NCBI RefSeq assembly: GCF_001659605.2
Contig: NC_035161.2
Span: forward strand, 29,311,691 to 29,375,690
DNA: 64,000 nt
Origin: Manihot esculenta
Taxonomy: Eukaryota; Streptophyta; Magnoliopsida; Malpighiales; Euphorbiaceae
Direction of reading: 5' to 3'
Both the position numbers and the translations under genes were made by a program. Below are positions 35,918 to 49,435 of the stretch, piece by piece (positions within the stretch are counted from its first letter, which is position 1; each line of letters starts with the position of its first letter). The notes under the pieces are model-generated. The model did no database searches, was not told the DNA's origin, and saw nothing but the letters and a program-made list of their open reading frames with translations.

Positions 35918-38515
35918 TTATTATTCCTTTTCTTTATTTCCTTTAGATCTTCATCGATGTGTTGGATGAGAATCATAGGAGTACCATTGGATTATTTAAT
36001 ACTGCTTTGATTTCATTTATCATCCCTCAATTTTAATAATTGTATTAATAATATCCATAAAACATCATAAATTTTAAAATATCATTAAACTCCTTATAGT
36101 CTCTATCACTATTTTACAATTAACTTATAACTAAATTTCTCTCGTCATTATATATCATGATCATCACTCATTTTTAAAATTTTAATTTATTTTATTTTTT
36201 CTTAAAAAGAAAAATTACTATTTAATTTTTATATTATAAAAAAATTTATTAGTTAATCTCTTAATTTTAAAAAATATATTAAAAAATCTTTTAAATTTTA
36301 AAAAATTTATTAATTATTTTTCATTAATTTTAATTATTAAATATTATAAAAAAATATAAAATGTCCTTGATATAAAAGAATAGTAAATAGATTTAAAAAA
36401 AAATTATTTAATGAGTATTTCCAAATGAGAATAATTAAATAGTAAAATACATAACATATAAAATTAATAAAATAATTAATTAATATATTTTTTAATTTTA
36501 AAAATAATTTAATGTATTTTTTAAAATCGTGTAATCAATTAATGAATTGTTCTATAAAATATAGACTAAATAATAAATTTTTAGAATTATGTAATTTTTT
36601 TTCAAAAATTTATAATGAAATTAAAATTAAAATTTTATTTATTTAAGTTTATAGCTACCTTAAAATTTTATAATTGAAGTTTGAGATGATATTATATATT
36701 TTTCTAGTTATTTATTTTAATTTCACTTATTTTATTTTAATGTAAAAAAATATATTTTACTTTATTTTAATTACATTCAAACGCTAATTAATATGTTTTT
36801 TTTCTTTATATAAATTGATATTATATTTATTAATAAAACAATATATCAAACTTATATAATTTTAAGTATTTTGTATAAAAATTATTTATACATTAAATTA
36901 AAGTATTAGAATTTTTTTGTACAATTTAAAATTGAGAGACACTGGTGATACGAGGGATAAGAAGTGAAAATTATTTTAAGTTAATATTTTTTTAAAATTT
37001 ACATTTATGTCTGTTTTCCTTTGTGTTTTTTATTAATTACTTAGATTAGCTTTTTGGATATTTTTACATATCGATCATTTTCTTTATAGATATTGAAAAA
37101 AGAATTTGGGTTGGCGGGATTTTGAGTTGATCTTGCAAGCGACTTTATGGCATTACAGATTCCTTGATTTTAGAGAGTTTAATTTTCCACGAAACTCTTT
37201 TGTTGGTTCCGTCTTGGAGGACCTCTCACCAAATTAATTTATTCAGGGTTGTTCTTCAAGCCATCTAAGCTATGAATTACAGCCCAAATCCAATCCCTTT
37301 AACTATTAATAATTCCTTCCAACTTTCAAAATCATAAATATCAAATTTTATATTATTTTTTACAGAAAGTTAGTTTTCTTTTATTTAAATTTAAGTTAGA
37401 TTTAAAAATTATATTAAAAAAATTCAAGCTATTTATTTTTTAAATATATTTTTAAATAATTAAATGTATTATGAGATATTTTAAAATTTTAAAAAAATAT
37501 TTATCATACTTTTTATTTAATAAATATCGTACAATTAATGTTATTAAAGAGTATATATTCTATTAGCAGTCGTAGACTTAGTATGATAAATGTGTCTGAG
37601 TAAATTTAAGAAATTTTAAATTTTATTATTTTAATGTTTAATTTTTATTTTAAAAATATATATATTTTATTAATTTTTAAAATTAAATTAATTGTTTAAA
37701 AAATAAATTAATTTTTTTATTAAAATATATTAAACTTAATTTTTTTAATAATTTCCCTCGTAACTGCAAACATAATATTAACAAGCACACAATATGATAA
37801 TGACAAAATTAGAAAGTTAGGATAACAAATATATAAGGTAAGTCGCATATCATCGTTGAAATCACATAAAAATATATATATAAATAGAATTATTTTATTT
37901 ACTTTTTATAAAAAAAATTCAGAAGTTAAAAATGGCTTTAAATTATTGAAGTCCCATGTTGGTGGTGCCTCAGACACTGCCATATGCCAACACTATCCCT
38001 CACGCCCAGATAATAAGATATATGTAAAGCTTCCCAAGTGGAGCAATGGGCCAACGCACGTTTTCATCCACAAAATTATAAATAAATAAATAAATAATCA
38101 AAAAATAAAAGTTGAATTTTTAAAAATATAATATATTAACAAAATTAGTCTAGCTGGCAAACAAGTAAGTTTCTTTTTTTCTAATTAATGAAAAATAGAC
38201 TTCGTTGGTATATATTAAACAATTATTTATTTTAACTTTATTGGGCTAATTTAGGAAATTAATATTAATGTGTAACAATTAATTAGATAATGTTTGATAA
38301 ATGCTAAAAAAAACAAAAATAGGATCATGGTTGGCGAGTTTTTGGCGAGGAAAAGGATGAGAAGGCGTTGAAAGAAAGGAAAGAGAACAAAAGAAATGCT
38401 GACTAGGACTGAAAGGCAAGAGTAGAGAATCAAAAAGAGAGAAAGAGAGAGGGAAATAAAAATCTTTACTTCAAGGCCACAAAGAAAACTTGTGGCTGAG
38501 AATTGCTCCTCTTGA
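35918..38515. other. AT-rich intergenic DNA and Dof gene promoter region, no gene seen
   Basis: It contains one clear MITE-like element (36211-36580). The short island at 37945-38070 (AAGTCCCATGTTGG...) resembles promoter or LTR debris but has no pair and no ORF worth calling. Confidence 0.5.
36211..36580. repeat. MITE-like element with ~110-bp terminal inverted repeats
   Basis: The left terminus AAAATTACTATTTAATTTTT and the reverse complement of the right terminus AAATTTATTATTTAGTCTAT align for about 110 bases, sharing blocks such as TTTTAAAAAATAYATTAAA and TTTATTAATTTTA. No coding capacity. Target duplication unclear because the flanks are all A/T. Confidence 0.55.
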
Positions 38516-38525
38516 TGACGTGGCA
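38516..38525 (+). promoter_or_regulatory. TGACGTGGCA box upstream of the Dof gene
   Basis: Identical 10-mer to 23690-23699, 221 bases before the Dof start codon. It is a consensus bZIP (ACGTGGC) site. Confidence 0.35.
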
Positions 38526-38746
38526 ATACTCACCTGCCTAAAACGGATCAAATACGGAGAACATAAACACAAAAACACACACTGTCAGATCTCTTTCCTC
38601 ACTCTCTCTCTCTATTCGAAGTTTATATTTTTATTTCCAAAAATTAAAAATTTTTTTTTGTTCAGTTCAGTTTAGTATTTTCTTTTCCGCAGCGAAGGGA
38701 AAGGAAAAGGAAAAAGGAAACAGAGAGGATAAACAGACCAGTAGAA

Positions 38747-41557
38747 ATGTCGGAGACAAAAGACCCGGCAATCAAGCTTTTTGGGAAGACGATTCCTTTG
38801 CCAGATAACTCTCATGGAGGTACTACTACTACTGCTATGACTTGTTCTGGTGCTGCTGAGAGCGTTGTTGTTGATGTTGATAGTCAAGATCAAGATCAAG
38901 ATCAAGATCAGGACTCCTATCTTGAAGACAGCAATACCAAGGGAGATGGGGAAGAGAGAGAAAGTGATAAGGTAATGATTTGCTTTTATTTGATTTTTTT
39001 TTTCCGGCTTTCCATATTGTTTTAGGTTGACCCATTTCTTTGAAGCTAAGAAGAATTAGTGGGTCGGTTTTAGTTTTGGAGAAAATTTTGAATTTCAGGT
39101 GCTGTTTATGACGGGTATAGTTCGATTACGGTGTTTTGATGTTCGTGTGTGAGATTATTTCAGGTTTACTTTCCGTCTGGTGTCTTTGATAGGCTGGGTT
39201 TGAGCATACTTCATTTTTCTGAGCAATTTAGAATCATAGTACTAATTCGGTTAAGATTGTTTGGTAAATGCTGATTTCTCCTGGAGATTGCAGGGTTATG
39301 TATAATAAAATATATTTTGAGGAACTAGCTTGATAATTCACTTCATATTTGATTGGTTCCATTCAATTAAGTTATTTTTTTATGAGCTGGATTCAGATCT
39401 TTCATGGGCGTTCCGGTAGTTATTTCCCTAGATTGATTGTTTAGGCGGTGTCGGCATTCCCTTGATAATTTAAGTGAAAATTAGTGTTTCTGGGGCATTT
39501 TGGCATATTATTCACCCGTGCTTATTGCCTCCTTGTAATGTTGGTCAGTATACTATTCTCAATGGGCATAGGACTATTTATTTTGTGTATCTTATTTCTA
39601 GCTATTAGGAACTAAAACTGAAGATCCTTTAGATCAGGTAATATACTAACATACATTCTCATGAAAAGCAACCCCCGGCTGATTCTTGTTTCATCCTTCA
39701 TGGTTAAAAAAACATGTCCTTGTGCTTCTTTTGGTTCCTTGTAAGAAGGAAAAACCTTGGTTCTTATGCCACATGGCAATTTCAATGCATAAAATGTGTC
39801 TGCTTTTCATTACTAGCTTTGGTATTGAAAATGAGGAAATTCTTCAACCTTGAGTCCAAACCCGCCCCATTAATTTGTGTTCCTTCTTGGTGATTGGAAA
39901 CTAAAGAAGAGAGCTCATACTCCTAGCAGTTAATGGGAACAGAAAGTATGTATGCTTAGTGGGTGCAGAAAAATTATGTCAGAACTCCCAACAGTTGATT
40001 CAGGCTGTTATTTGGAGGAACAGGGATGAGATTGAACCTTAGAGTCATGTAAAGCACCAAGCTTAGGAGTTTGCTGGCGGTTTTCTCTGTTGCGATCGGA
40101 TTTTTCATTTAACTTCAAGCAGTCTTTACCAGGGTGAATCATTATGTTCATTTTAGTTTGTTATGTCAAAATAAGTTTTTTCCATGCAAAATGCAAGTAT
40201 CACTTATTTTCTTGGGAGTTGCAGTTGATTCTTATTGTTTTATTTTTTCCAATTGTCACTATGATCAATTCAGGATGAAGTGGGAGAAAAAACGACCGAG
40301 AGTAAACAGGAACTTGGAGCACAGAATGTTACTTCAGATGAGTCATCAAATCCGGATGCAAACTCAGGGATAAGTGGTGAGAACCATAAGACGGCTTCTG
40401 TTGAGAAAGAGGATGCTGCATTGAAAACTTCAAAGACAGAGGAACAGCAGAGTGATACAAGTAATTCACAAGAAAAGACCAAAAAACCTGACAAAATCCT
40501 TCCATGCCCTCGCTGTAATAGTATGGACACCAAGTTCTGTTACTACAATAATTACAATGTAAATCAACCCCGGCACTTCTGCAAGAATTGCCAGAGATAT
40601 TGGACAGCTGGTGGGACTATGAGGAATGTGCCTGTTGGTGCTGGTCGTCGTAAAAACAAGAATTCAGCTACTCATTACCGTCATATAACTGTCTCTGAAG
40701 CTCTTCAGAATGTTCAAACTGATATTCCAAACGGCATCCACCATCCTGCACTGAAAACTAATGGGACAGTTCTCAACTTTGGCTCAGATACTCCACTTCA
40801 TGAGTCTATGGCTTCTGTGTTGAATCTTGCTGATAAAACAATGCAGAATTGCACGAGAAATGGGTTTCATAAACCTGAAGCATTAAGAATCCCAGTTTCA
40901 TATGGAAGTGTGGTAAATGGGGAGGGTCTTTCAAATGGATCTTCAGTCATGGCATCAAGTTCAAAGGACGAGGCAAGCAAAAATGGGTCATGTCAGGGCT
41001 GTCCACCTCAGATACCATGTTTTCCTGGCACTCCCTGGCCTTATCCCTGGAATCCAGCTCAGTGGAACACTCCAGTACCTCCCCCTGCGTTTTGCCCTCC
41101 CGGATTTCCCATGCCATTCTATCCTGCAGCAGCTTATTGGGGTTGTACTGTACCAGGCAATTGGAATATGCCTTGGATTCCTCATCCATCTTCTCCAAAC
41201 CAAGCTGCACTCAGCTCTGGTCCTAATTCTCCCACCTTGGGAAAACATTCACGGGATGAGAACACGCAGAGAACAAACAACTCAGGAGAGGAACCAGTGA
41301 AAGAATGTAATGCTGAAAGATGCCTTTGGATTCCAAAAACATTAAGGATTGATGACCCTGAAGAAGCTGCAAAAAGTTCCATATGGACCACACTCGGGAT
41401 TAAGAATGACAAGGCTGATTCAATCGGCGGGCGAGGACTATTCAAGGCATTTGAATCCAAAAGTAATGAAAAGAATCACAAAACTGAAACCTCTCCAGTA
41501 TTACAAGCCAATCCTGCAGCATTGTCTCGGTCACTCAAATTCCAGGAGAGCTCGTAA
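38747..41557 (+). CDS. Cycling Dof factor (CDF-type zinc finger transcription factor)
   Basis: Two exons, 38747-38971 and 40274-41557, phase 0, GT-AG intron of 1,302 bases; 502 aa. The Dof finger is C153-X2-C156-X21-C178-X2-C181, followed by [20 protein letters not shown], and binds AAAG sites in DNA. Two C-terminal blocks define the CDF subgroup: [20 protein letters not shown] onward (425-452) and [15 protein letters not shown] (488-502). CDFs repress CONSTANS/FT and are degraded through GIGANTEA-FKF1 in the evening; that role is known for the family and is inferred here. An N-terminal LFGKTIPLP motif (11-19) is also typical. Exon 1 has a (Gln-Asp)n stretch encoded by a hexanucleotide repeat. 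The CDF1/2/3 subtype cannot be fixed by eye. Confidence 0.93.
38884..38912 (+). repeat. Coding hexanucleotide repeat (TCAAGA)n
   Basis: Four and a half TCAAGA/TCAGGA units encode alternating Gln-Asp in exon 1 of the Dof gene. Length changes would stay in frame. Confidence 0.85.
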
Positions 41558-42748
41558 ATTTGGCAGCTTACAAACTTGTAGATTGTTCCTAATGGTGCAA
41601 GCAGATCGTTCTTGTTTGGCTGACCTAGCTATGTACATTAAAGGGTTATATTTGATTCACAAGCCTCGTTTGTAAGATTTTATTGCTGCCATGTTGAGAG
41701 GAAGAGAATAGGAGGAAAAGTCATCCTAGTATAGGCAGGTGCTTTTTGTTTCAGTTAGATGGTTTGCAAAGTTCATGTATATATTAATATATATATATAA
41801 AATGGTGAGAGACTGAAAGTTTAGGGAAAAACAAAAAGGTCGAGTATGTGTAACCATAATCCCATTTGTTTTAAAATAAATTTGGGAAATGAAAATCCAT
41901 CTTTTTGTGGGCATTTGTTCTCCATATATTCCCAAATATGGGTATCTTCATTCTTCTTGTCCTTTTTTTTCTTCTTGCAAAGGTCAAGATATTAATGGCA
42001 TCCTGGATAAAAATGCTTATTTTAGAAAATCTCAGAGATGGATCTGATCATGTCAACTGTTATCAGCTAAAAAACTTGCAGCTTTTTGTATCAGAATGCA
42101 GCAATGGCAGGCCATGGAGTTGAAGTTTGTTTCTTTGTTCATTTCCATGTTCAAGTTAAACAAAAGCATATAAAATACCTAAGAAAACAGTTAAATTTGG
42201 ATGGAATGAAGCCAAATAAGTGAATAAAAGACCTGCATAAATCCATGGAGATAAGAGGGGAAGGAAGACAGAAAAGTTGATGTAGGCCCTTTCTTTCTTT
42301 ATGACAAAAGGCCAGGCCACCTTTCCTTTTCCTTTATGCCCAAATAATCCAAGCAACTCCAACCAAAAGTTTGAAAATATAGCATCAACTTTTTCCTTTA
42401 TTTCCCTTTTTTTTTTTTTTTCGTTTTATTCTTCTCTCTAATAAGCTAAGCTAAGTTTTATCATTATCGTATACAGAAAAGGACCCATTTTTTTAAATAT
42501 TTATGCTAAACGTAGATTAGTCTATAATCTATATTAATTAACTCATGTTTAATAGTTTTAGGCTACACTCATTTGGATCCATCCATCAAAATCAAAACCC
42601 ACGTGTCCCTCCTTAAAATTAGGCTACTAGTAGGAAAATGTTTTAGATATTTTGTGCCAGAGAGAGAGAGAATTGTGCACCACGAGCTAGGCTATGATGG
42701 GCCCAATGCACGTGACGCCATTAACCTTATTGGCTTTTCTCTGCGGGA

Positions 42749-42810
42749 TTCCCTTTCCTTCCTTTTCCTTTCCTTTCCTTCCCTTTCCTTCCTTGTCCTT
42801 TTCCTCCCTT
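42749..42810 (+). repeat. Polypyrimidine tract, CCTTT/CCTTC repeats
   Basis: About 60 bases that are nearly all pyrimidine, in irregular 5-base units. Could form triplex DNA. No gene start follows directly. Confidence 0.7.
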
Positions 42811-44284
42811 ATTTGAAGGGAAAGGAACGATATCTCCTTTTATTTTCTTTTTTCTTTTTTCCTTTCTCTCTACTGTGGATTCTGAAATTAACTTTTTATT
42901 AAGGAGATTTCGTTGAAGTCGAGCCTTGACTTTGCATTGAGACCCTTTTCAACTTTAGATTATCATAATTTTAGTGGCTAATTTATGTGATCTTTACGTA
43001 AGGACCAACGGAAAATAGAAGGCAATGATATCTTATGTCCAAACACTGTCTCATGGTCGATCTGAATTACAGCAACCGCGAATTAAACCAAGCTCCACCG
43101 GTATATGGTCTCTCGCCACAAAAACGACAACCAGGGTCTGTATGAGGCAGCTTATTGTTGATTATGCTCTTCAATTTTTATTTCCAAACATAATAAATAT
43201 ATTTTTTTTTCTGTCTGAGAATAAATAAATTAATTAATTAAGAAATTTTCTTATTTACAAAACTCAACGAAATATCAAAAAATTGAGTTTTCAAATTTTT
43301 TGTTAGTGTGATAATGTTTAATTGACATAATTAACAAAGTAATTAGCCTGTCATCGTTTCTTGTTGGTGTATTTTAAAATTATTGAATAAATAATTACAT
43401 TCTTATTTGTTAATTTGGCCGATAATCCAGCTAAAGGGCCATAATTTTAAATTTAATTTATACATATTTAAATTTAACATATTAAAAATTAAAAATATTA
43501 AATTACATAATATACTCAATATTAAAAATTACATAATTCATATTATTTAAATAATCTTAAAATTAATTTAATTTATTTTTAACATATATTAAATATGAAT
43601 TAGAAATTAATAAAAAAGTTATTATTAAACGAATCTTACAATTTAAGGCAAATGAAAAAGAAAACTATCTTATATTTATGGGATGGATAGCATTAGTCTC
43701 GGAGCTTGTGGTGATGCACTAATGTAGGGTGCTTCTTTGTGGAAATGATATTTTAAATTTCTGGGTTTGTAATAACATGAAAGTAATCAATTCAAGACGG
43801 TGCAAGAGAACTAAAATCACCTAAACAAAATAATAATAATTTAATTAAAAAATTCTCTGAAATTAATTATAATATTAGACCTGAACTGAATAATAATTAA
43901 TTAAAAATTTTTTTAAAATTAATTATAAGATAAAATTATTTTTTAATTCTTATAATATAAGTATATTTAATAAATTTATCTTTTTATTTTTAATATTCAA
44001 CCCTCCAAATTTTAAAATTTAATTCTGTCAAACTTAAAAATTTTTTCATTAAAACAACCCTTTAATCTTTAAAATTTTATTTTTACCTCTCAAAAAATTA
44101 AATAAATAAAATTCATTTACAAATCAAAATAACAACAAACCAAAAGTTTCAAATTCAGCCTTTATTGAATTCAACTCAACAAATATAAAAAAAAAAATAA
44201 ATATATAAAATTTAAATTATTAAAATAAAAAATTAAAACTCATTAAAATTATTTTTATGATACCATTTATTATGAATGACTTCT

Positions 44285-44602
44285 CACCGTTTAAAAAATA
44301 AATTAAAATATTTTTTATATTTTAAAAAATTTAAATTAATTATTTTATTACTTTTAACTGTTAAATATTATAAAAAAATTTAAAATACCTTTAATATGGA
44401 AAGACTAATTAATAAACTTTTTAATAATTTGGAGATTAATTAATAAATTTTTTAAAATCATAAGAATTAAATAGTAAAATATTTAATGATAAAATTAATA
44501 AAAGCTTAATTAGTAAATTTTTAAAATATTTAGGATATTTTAATATATTTTTTAAAATTGAATGATTAATTAGCAGGTTTTTCTATAAGTAGTAATTTTT
44601 TC
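44285..44602. repeat. AT-rich MITE-family fragment
   Basis: The reverse complement of its right end (AATTACTACTTATAGAAAAA, then AATTTTAAAAAATATATTAA) matches the terminus of the 36211-36580 element. The left boundary is unclear. Confidence 0.35.
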
Positions 44603-45088
44603 GTTTTATTATTGATAAGAATATTTTTAATATTATATTTATTCTCTTATTTTTTATAAGTATAAATTATTAACTTAACGAAAATTTTAGAATGGAAGAC
44701 CTTAAATTTTGATAGAATTAAATCTTTAGAATAAAAGTGTTGAATTCTAGAAATAAAGGAATAAATTATTTAATTATGTTATATTTCAGGGGCTAAAGAA
44801 TAATTTTTTCTAATTATAATATTAACCCTAAACTGAAAACAATTATACAGTACAATCCTTATATCACGTAAGGAATTATTCATAGTATAACAAAACACTT
44901 CTTAACTTGCTATTAAGTGCCAAATTCTAATCAACTCAGTATATACTTATTACTCTGTATGCCCAACAAGAATAGAGAGTATTTAAAAGTCTAGTCCTTG
45001 AATCTCTGGCCGAGGGAGTTTCACACAAGTCCAAAAGCTGTTCATAAAGTCCTGAGACCTAACCATTTCCCAGAATTGGCCAATAATA

Positions 45089-45567
45089 ATGGGTCGCTCT
45101 TGTTTTCTCAGGGTTCTTCTTGTTTTGGCTCTTCTGGCCCTTTCCTTCTCTCATGGTATATTGCCAAGTTACTTGGCATTTTGCTTTTGCTTTGAATTTC
45201 TTTTCCTTTCTTTTCTTTTTCTTATCTTTTAGTGTTGCTTGATTCCTTTTCTGGCGCTCATAGTTGCTCTTGTGAATTAAGGAATCAGTACAAAGGTGAT
45301 GGAGACAGTCGAGATTACAAGAGATTCTTCGGTTCAAGCGGAGGTTGGTTAAATTAATTGATTTCTCTTTCATTTTTTGCATTTGTTTCTTTCCATTTTT
45401 ATCATGATAATAAAGATATAGAGCATAAACGCTATATGTTTGATTTCCAGGAAAGTGGAGGAAAATCAAGGGAACTGATGGAAGAAATGATGGACTATCA
45501 ATTGGAGCCAGGGCCAAACACTAACCCCACAACTGGGTCTATGCTTGCCCCCCCTCCACAGAGGTGA
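45089..45567 (+). CDS. Small secreted peptide precursor, possibly PSY-like (tyrosine-sulfated peptide)
   Basis: Three exons, 45089-45155, 45282-45343 and 45451-45567, all GT-AG and phase-consistent, give 81 aa. Residues 1-22 are a signal peptide (MGRSCF, then a Leu-rich core). The middle is charged and variable. The C-terminus holds an acidic EEMMDY followed by a Pro/Asn-rich tail (PGPNTNP, APPPQR). An Asp-Tyr dipeptide after acidic residues is the site TPST sulfates, and DY followed by Pro and Asn is how the PSY/PSYL growth peptides begin. The spacing is not the classical PSY1 pattern, so the family call is tentative. The secreted-peptide nature is better supported than the name. No single reading frame spans the gene, so simple ORF scans miss it. 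The small exon 2 (62 bases) is the weakest part. Confidence 0.55.
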
Positions 45568-48500
45568 TGAAGATTGTGATTTTGGGAAACAAATTTGTTT
45601 TAAACAATGTTGTATTCCTTTGCCAAAGTGTAATATGTGAATAAGATTCCAAACTTTGGTGCTGGCCTGGCCCCTTCTCTTTTATATAATTGCTTCCATG
45701 TAGAAAAGCTCTTACGCAGCTGGGGTTTTAGCCCAATATTATTATCAACCCAAGCCTGAATCAGAAGGCTGGCGCAACGTAAACCCAATTCTAGATCAAG
45801 AGCTGAACTTTAACTATACAACTGAAACAGTTGATTTTGATTTCACCATTATGAATTTTTTCTTTGCCTTCTTTTGTTTGTTTTAGAAATTATTTATTCA
45901 AAGTCAACCTCTTGCTCAGATAGGGAATTAACAAATTAAAATTTTGAGTTGAAGTAACCATGTTAAACTTTACCCAGTTGGATAAAAAAAAACAGTATTA
46001 AAATTATATAAAGAGAAAAACAATGAACATCATTGGCAGCAATTCCGTTCAAGTATTCAATTCTCCTTTAAAACGCTTCCTCATTTCTGTAACCGTTGAT
46101 AATCAAAACCCTAATAAAGAGTTGATGTCTCACGAGCCTATTTGGGATCAATACAAAATAACCCATGTCATGTTTGTAAAAATGATGCAATGAAATAAGT
46201 GGAGGACAATGTTTGTATTCTTTTGAGCTTTGATAATTCTAAAACATGATGATGGGTTTAAGCACAGAGGTTAAGGAGAACATAGTGGCAGAGTAGTGGG
46301 TTTTGAAGAGAAAAAGAGCAGGTATCCTGTCCAAGTTAACCCATTAGGCATTACCCCAAGAATACTCCTCTCTCTCTAGTTTAGTCTAAAGAGAGTTTTT
46401 CCTCTCAACTCCAGGTTTAGTTTTTTAAAGCTTAGTCCTCGTTGTTGCGGCTCGAGTCGGTCGACTTTCTCCTTCCCTTCGGAGTCATAGGTTCTTCTCT
46501 CTATAGGCCTTTGAGTTGGAGATCCAAAGTTATTGAAGAGGAACTCTTTTTAAAATCTGCTAACTAGGGATCAGGTCGGCTCAAGCGGCAAGAGGCAGTG
46601 TTGAGTTCTTATTTTCTTCTGCACCAATTTAGGTTAGGGTTCAAAGATATGGATTGGACCTTGTACTTGGGTTGGATTCGTCTAAGCTGATTTTTTTCCT
46701 GGGCCTGGTTATTTTTTATGGACTATTTATGTTGTTTTAGGTATTTCTTTCAATGAAAAAAAAAAAAAAAAAGGGCAAATGGAAAGAGTTTTTCAGAAAC
46801 GATGGAGATTTGGACAGGAGTTTTAACATTCCCACTTGTAGTGTTGATTGGGCTTATGAACAAGATGAATTAAGATCGAGGCCATTGATTTTTTTCTGTT
46901 ATTTTGATGCCATAATTTTTTTTTCTGTAAATAATAATAAAATAAAAAATATTTTATAACTACTTTTTAATATTTATAAAATACAAATATATTAGTTGTA
47001 TAACATAAATATTTTAGATTATTAATTATATATTAAAATAAAATAAAAACATTTTATTTTATAAAATATTTTATTAATATAAAAAAATATCTAAAATATA
47101 TATTAATTCTAAGTAGTTGGTTTATTTTATTTTATTTTTATAAAATGACTTTAACAGTATTCAAAGTCAACTTCTTATTACATGAAAGGATTTGATAATA
47201 ATGCGCTAAAATTAATATTTTCATAACCATCATTAAATCATTGAAAATAAAATATTAAAGATTTAAGATTATTAAATTCGGTTCGATTAAGAAATCGATC
47301 AAAGTAAATAATTAAAAATTTAAAGTTGATCAAAGTAAAGAATTAAAAATTTAAAGTTGAATGGTTGTAGAACCGATATTTAACCGGTATTATTAAATAA
47401 ATATTATAATTTTAATAATAATGTTTTAATACTTTTATATATTTTTATAATAACTATTAAAATAACTTTACAAATTTTATAATTTACATATTTTTAAAGA
47501 ATAAATTAAAATTAAAATTTTATTTTCAATTATATGTAATAAAAAAGTTTAAAGTTAAAATTTATAATGACAAGTGAAAAATAAATATTACTGTATTAAA
47601 ACTATATAAAAATATAAACATAAAAATTTATGCATTTTTTTATTTAATATAAGATAATATAATAATATAATAATTTAATTCAATTAATAAAATAAATAAT
47701 TAATAATATTAATTATTTAAATTATCATTTTTATTATTTTTAGAATGACAGTAATAACACAAGCATATAGATATGTCATTAAAAATCAATTTTTGAAAAA
47801 TAATTGAGACTAAAAGTAGTTCAGATGGTCATGGATAATGGATTTTCTCCTCAATGATCGAGTTCCGTGGAAGATAAAAACATTTGGAAAAATTACAATT
47901 ATAGTTTTATATTTTTTCATTTGAATTTATTTTTTTTTTAAATATATATCAAAAATTAAGAGAATAAAATTTGATAATTTTAGATTTATTCAGATACACT
48001 TATTATAAAATTATATATATCTGTAAGTGATGATTTGAATTTATAATTTATTTTTTAAATTAAATTTAATTTAAAAAATATAAATTTAAATCGGTTCAAA
48101 TTTTTTATTTATCTAGCCTGTTTATTCTCATCCTACTAAATAAAGAATGAACATATTATTAAATATAAATTATAATATTAATAATAATATTTTTATAATA
48201 ATAATTGTTTTTATATTTTAAAATAAATTCACTTTAATTTTATGATTCAAAATATGTTTTTTTAAATAATAGTATTCAACTTTATGACTGAAAATTCCTT
48301 AAAGCTAAAATTTTGTAATCAGTAGAAAATAAATATTAATATATTAAAATCATATAAAAAATAAAAATAAAAGTTTATTTATTTTTATAAAAAATAATAA
48401 AATATAAAATATGTAATGATTTAATTTAATTAATAAAATAAATTATTAATTTTTTAAATAACATTTTTAAGAAGTTTTTTTATAATGATTTGTTATACGT

Positions 48501-49430
48501 AAGTAATGAGTTATATTATTTTCAGCCTCCATATATATATATATATATATATAAATTTTTTGTGAAATAACATTGCATATTTGTAGGAGTTCACACTGCA
48601 GAAGCGTCGGGAATGTGGTAGGAGGTCATCGATTCCTATACTCGATGCAAGTAATGCGAAATTTATTTTTTGGTTAAGGATGACAGGTTTGATTTAAAAA
48701 ATCTGATTAATATATCAATTTACACTGATTTAAATAAATTTTTATAAAATAAGAGGTTTTAAAAAATTGAACCAAAATTTGATTTGATTTTCAATTAAAT
48801 CAATCTGCAATGCAATTTGATTTTAATAAGTAGGGCTAAATACATTGATTGGATTGCATTGTTTCAATATTTAAATTCTATTAGATTTTATAATTTATAA
48901 TTATAGATCATTTTACTAATTGTTAGGTCAGCTTACCAGATGTACTAATAAAAAAATTAATTTTTTTATTTTCATTGATAAATAAATTATATTTTAATTT
49001 TTAAATTTTAATATAATTAATATATTAATTTTTATATTTTTAAAATTAAGCAGTTAAATTTTGTATATAATTTCATCCCTTTAAACTCTATTTTTTTCAT
49101 TCATTTGTTACGGTTAAAAGTGTGAAATTAATTTTATTATCTTTTTAAATTAAAAATATTAAAAAATTATACTTTTATTTATTTTCTTTCATTTATTAAA
49201 ATTCAAACACTTTGATCTTTTTATTTAAAAAAATATTTAAATTCTCATTAATTTAATATGAGTTATCACATTCAACCCTTTGTCTTTCAATTTAAATTAA
49301 TTAAAATATTTTACTATCTAATAATTTTAAAAATTTTAAAAATACTTTTTTTTATTTAATTTTCATAAAAAACTTATCATTTTAATTATTTTTAAATAGT
49401 ATTAAATAACTTTTAAGTAGATTTTAAATA
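45568..49430. other. Intergenic DNA, no gene seen
   Basis: 46240-46770 has normal composition and ends in a run of ~17 A (46755-46771), like the 3' tail of a non-LTR element, but has no coding domain or visible target duplication. 46900-49430 is extremely A/T-rich. Confidence 0.5.
48531..48553. repeat. (AT)11 microsatellite
   Basis: Uninterrupted AT dinucleotides in AT-rich DNA. Confidence 0.9.
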
Positions 49431-49435
49431 TTTAT

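Larger units (their letters stand above)
41558..45088. other. Dof gene 3' region, then AT-rich intergenic DNA, no gene seen
   Basis: The first few hundred bases should be 3' UTR. 42550-42900 is an island with CACGTG-type boxes and a polypyrimidine tract. From 43240 to 44900 it is A/T-rich with a MITE-like block. Short ORFs in 41905-42902 lack motifs. Confidence 0.5.

Noticed and set aside
37945..38070. AAGTCCCATGTTGG island as a solo LTR
   Set aside because: No TG...CA boundaries or target duplication could be placed around it.
46240..46771. Possible 3' end of a non-LTR element with a poly(A) tail
   Set aside because: There is a normal-composition block ending in ~17 A, but no reverse transcriptase remnant and no matching flanking duplication could be found.
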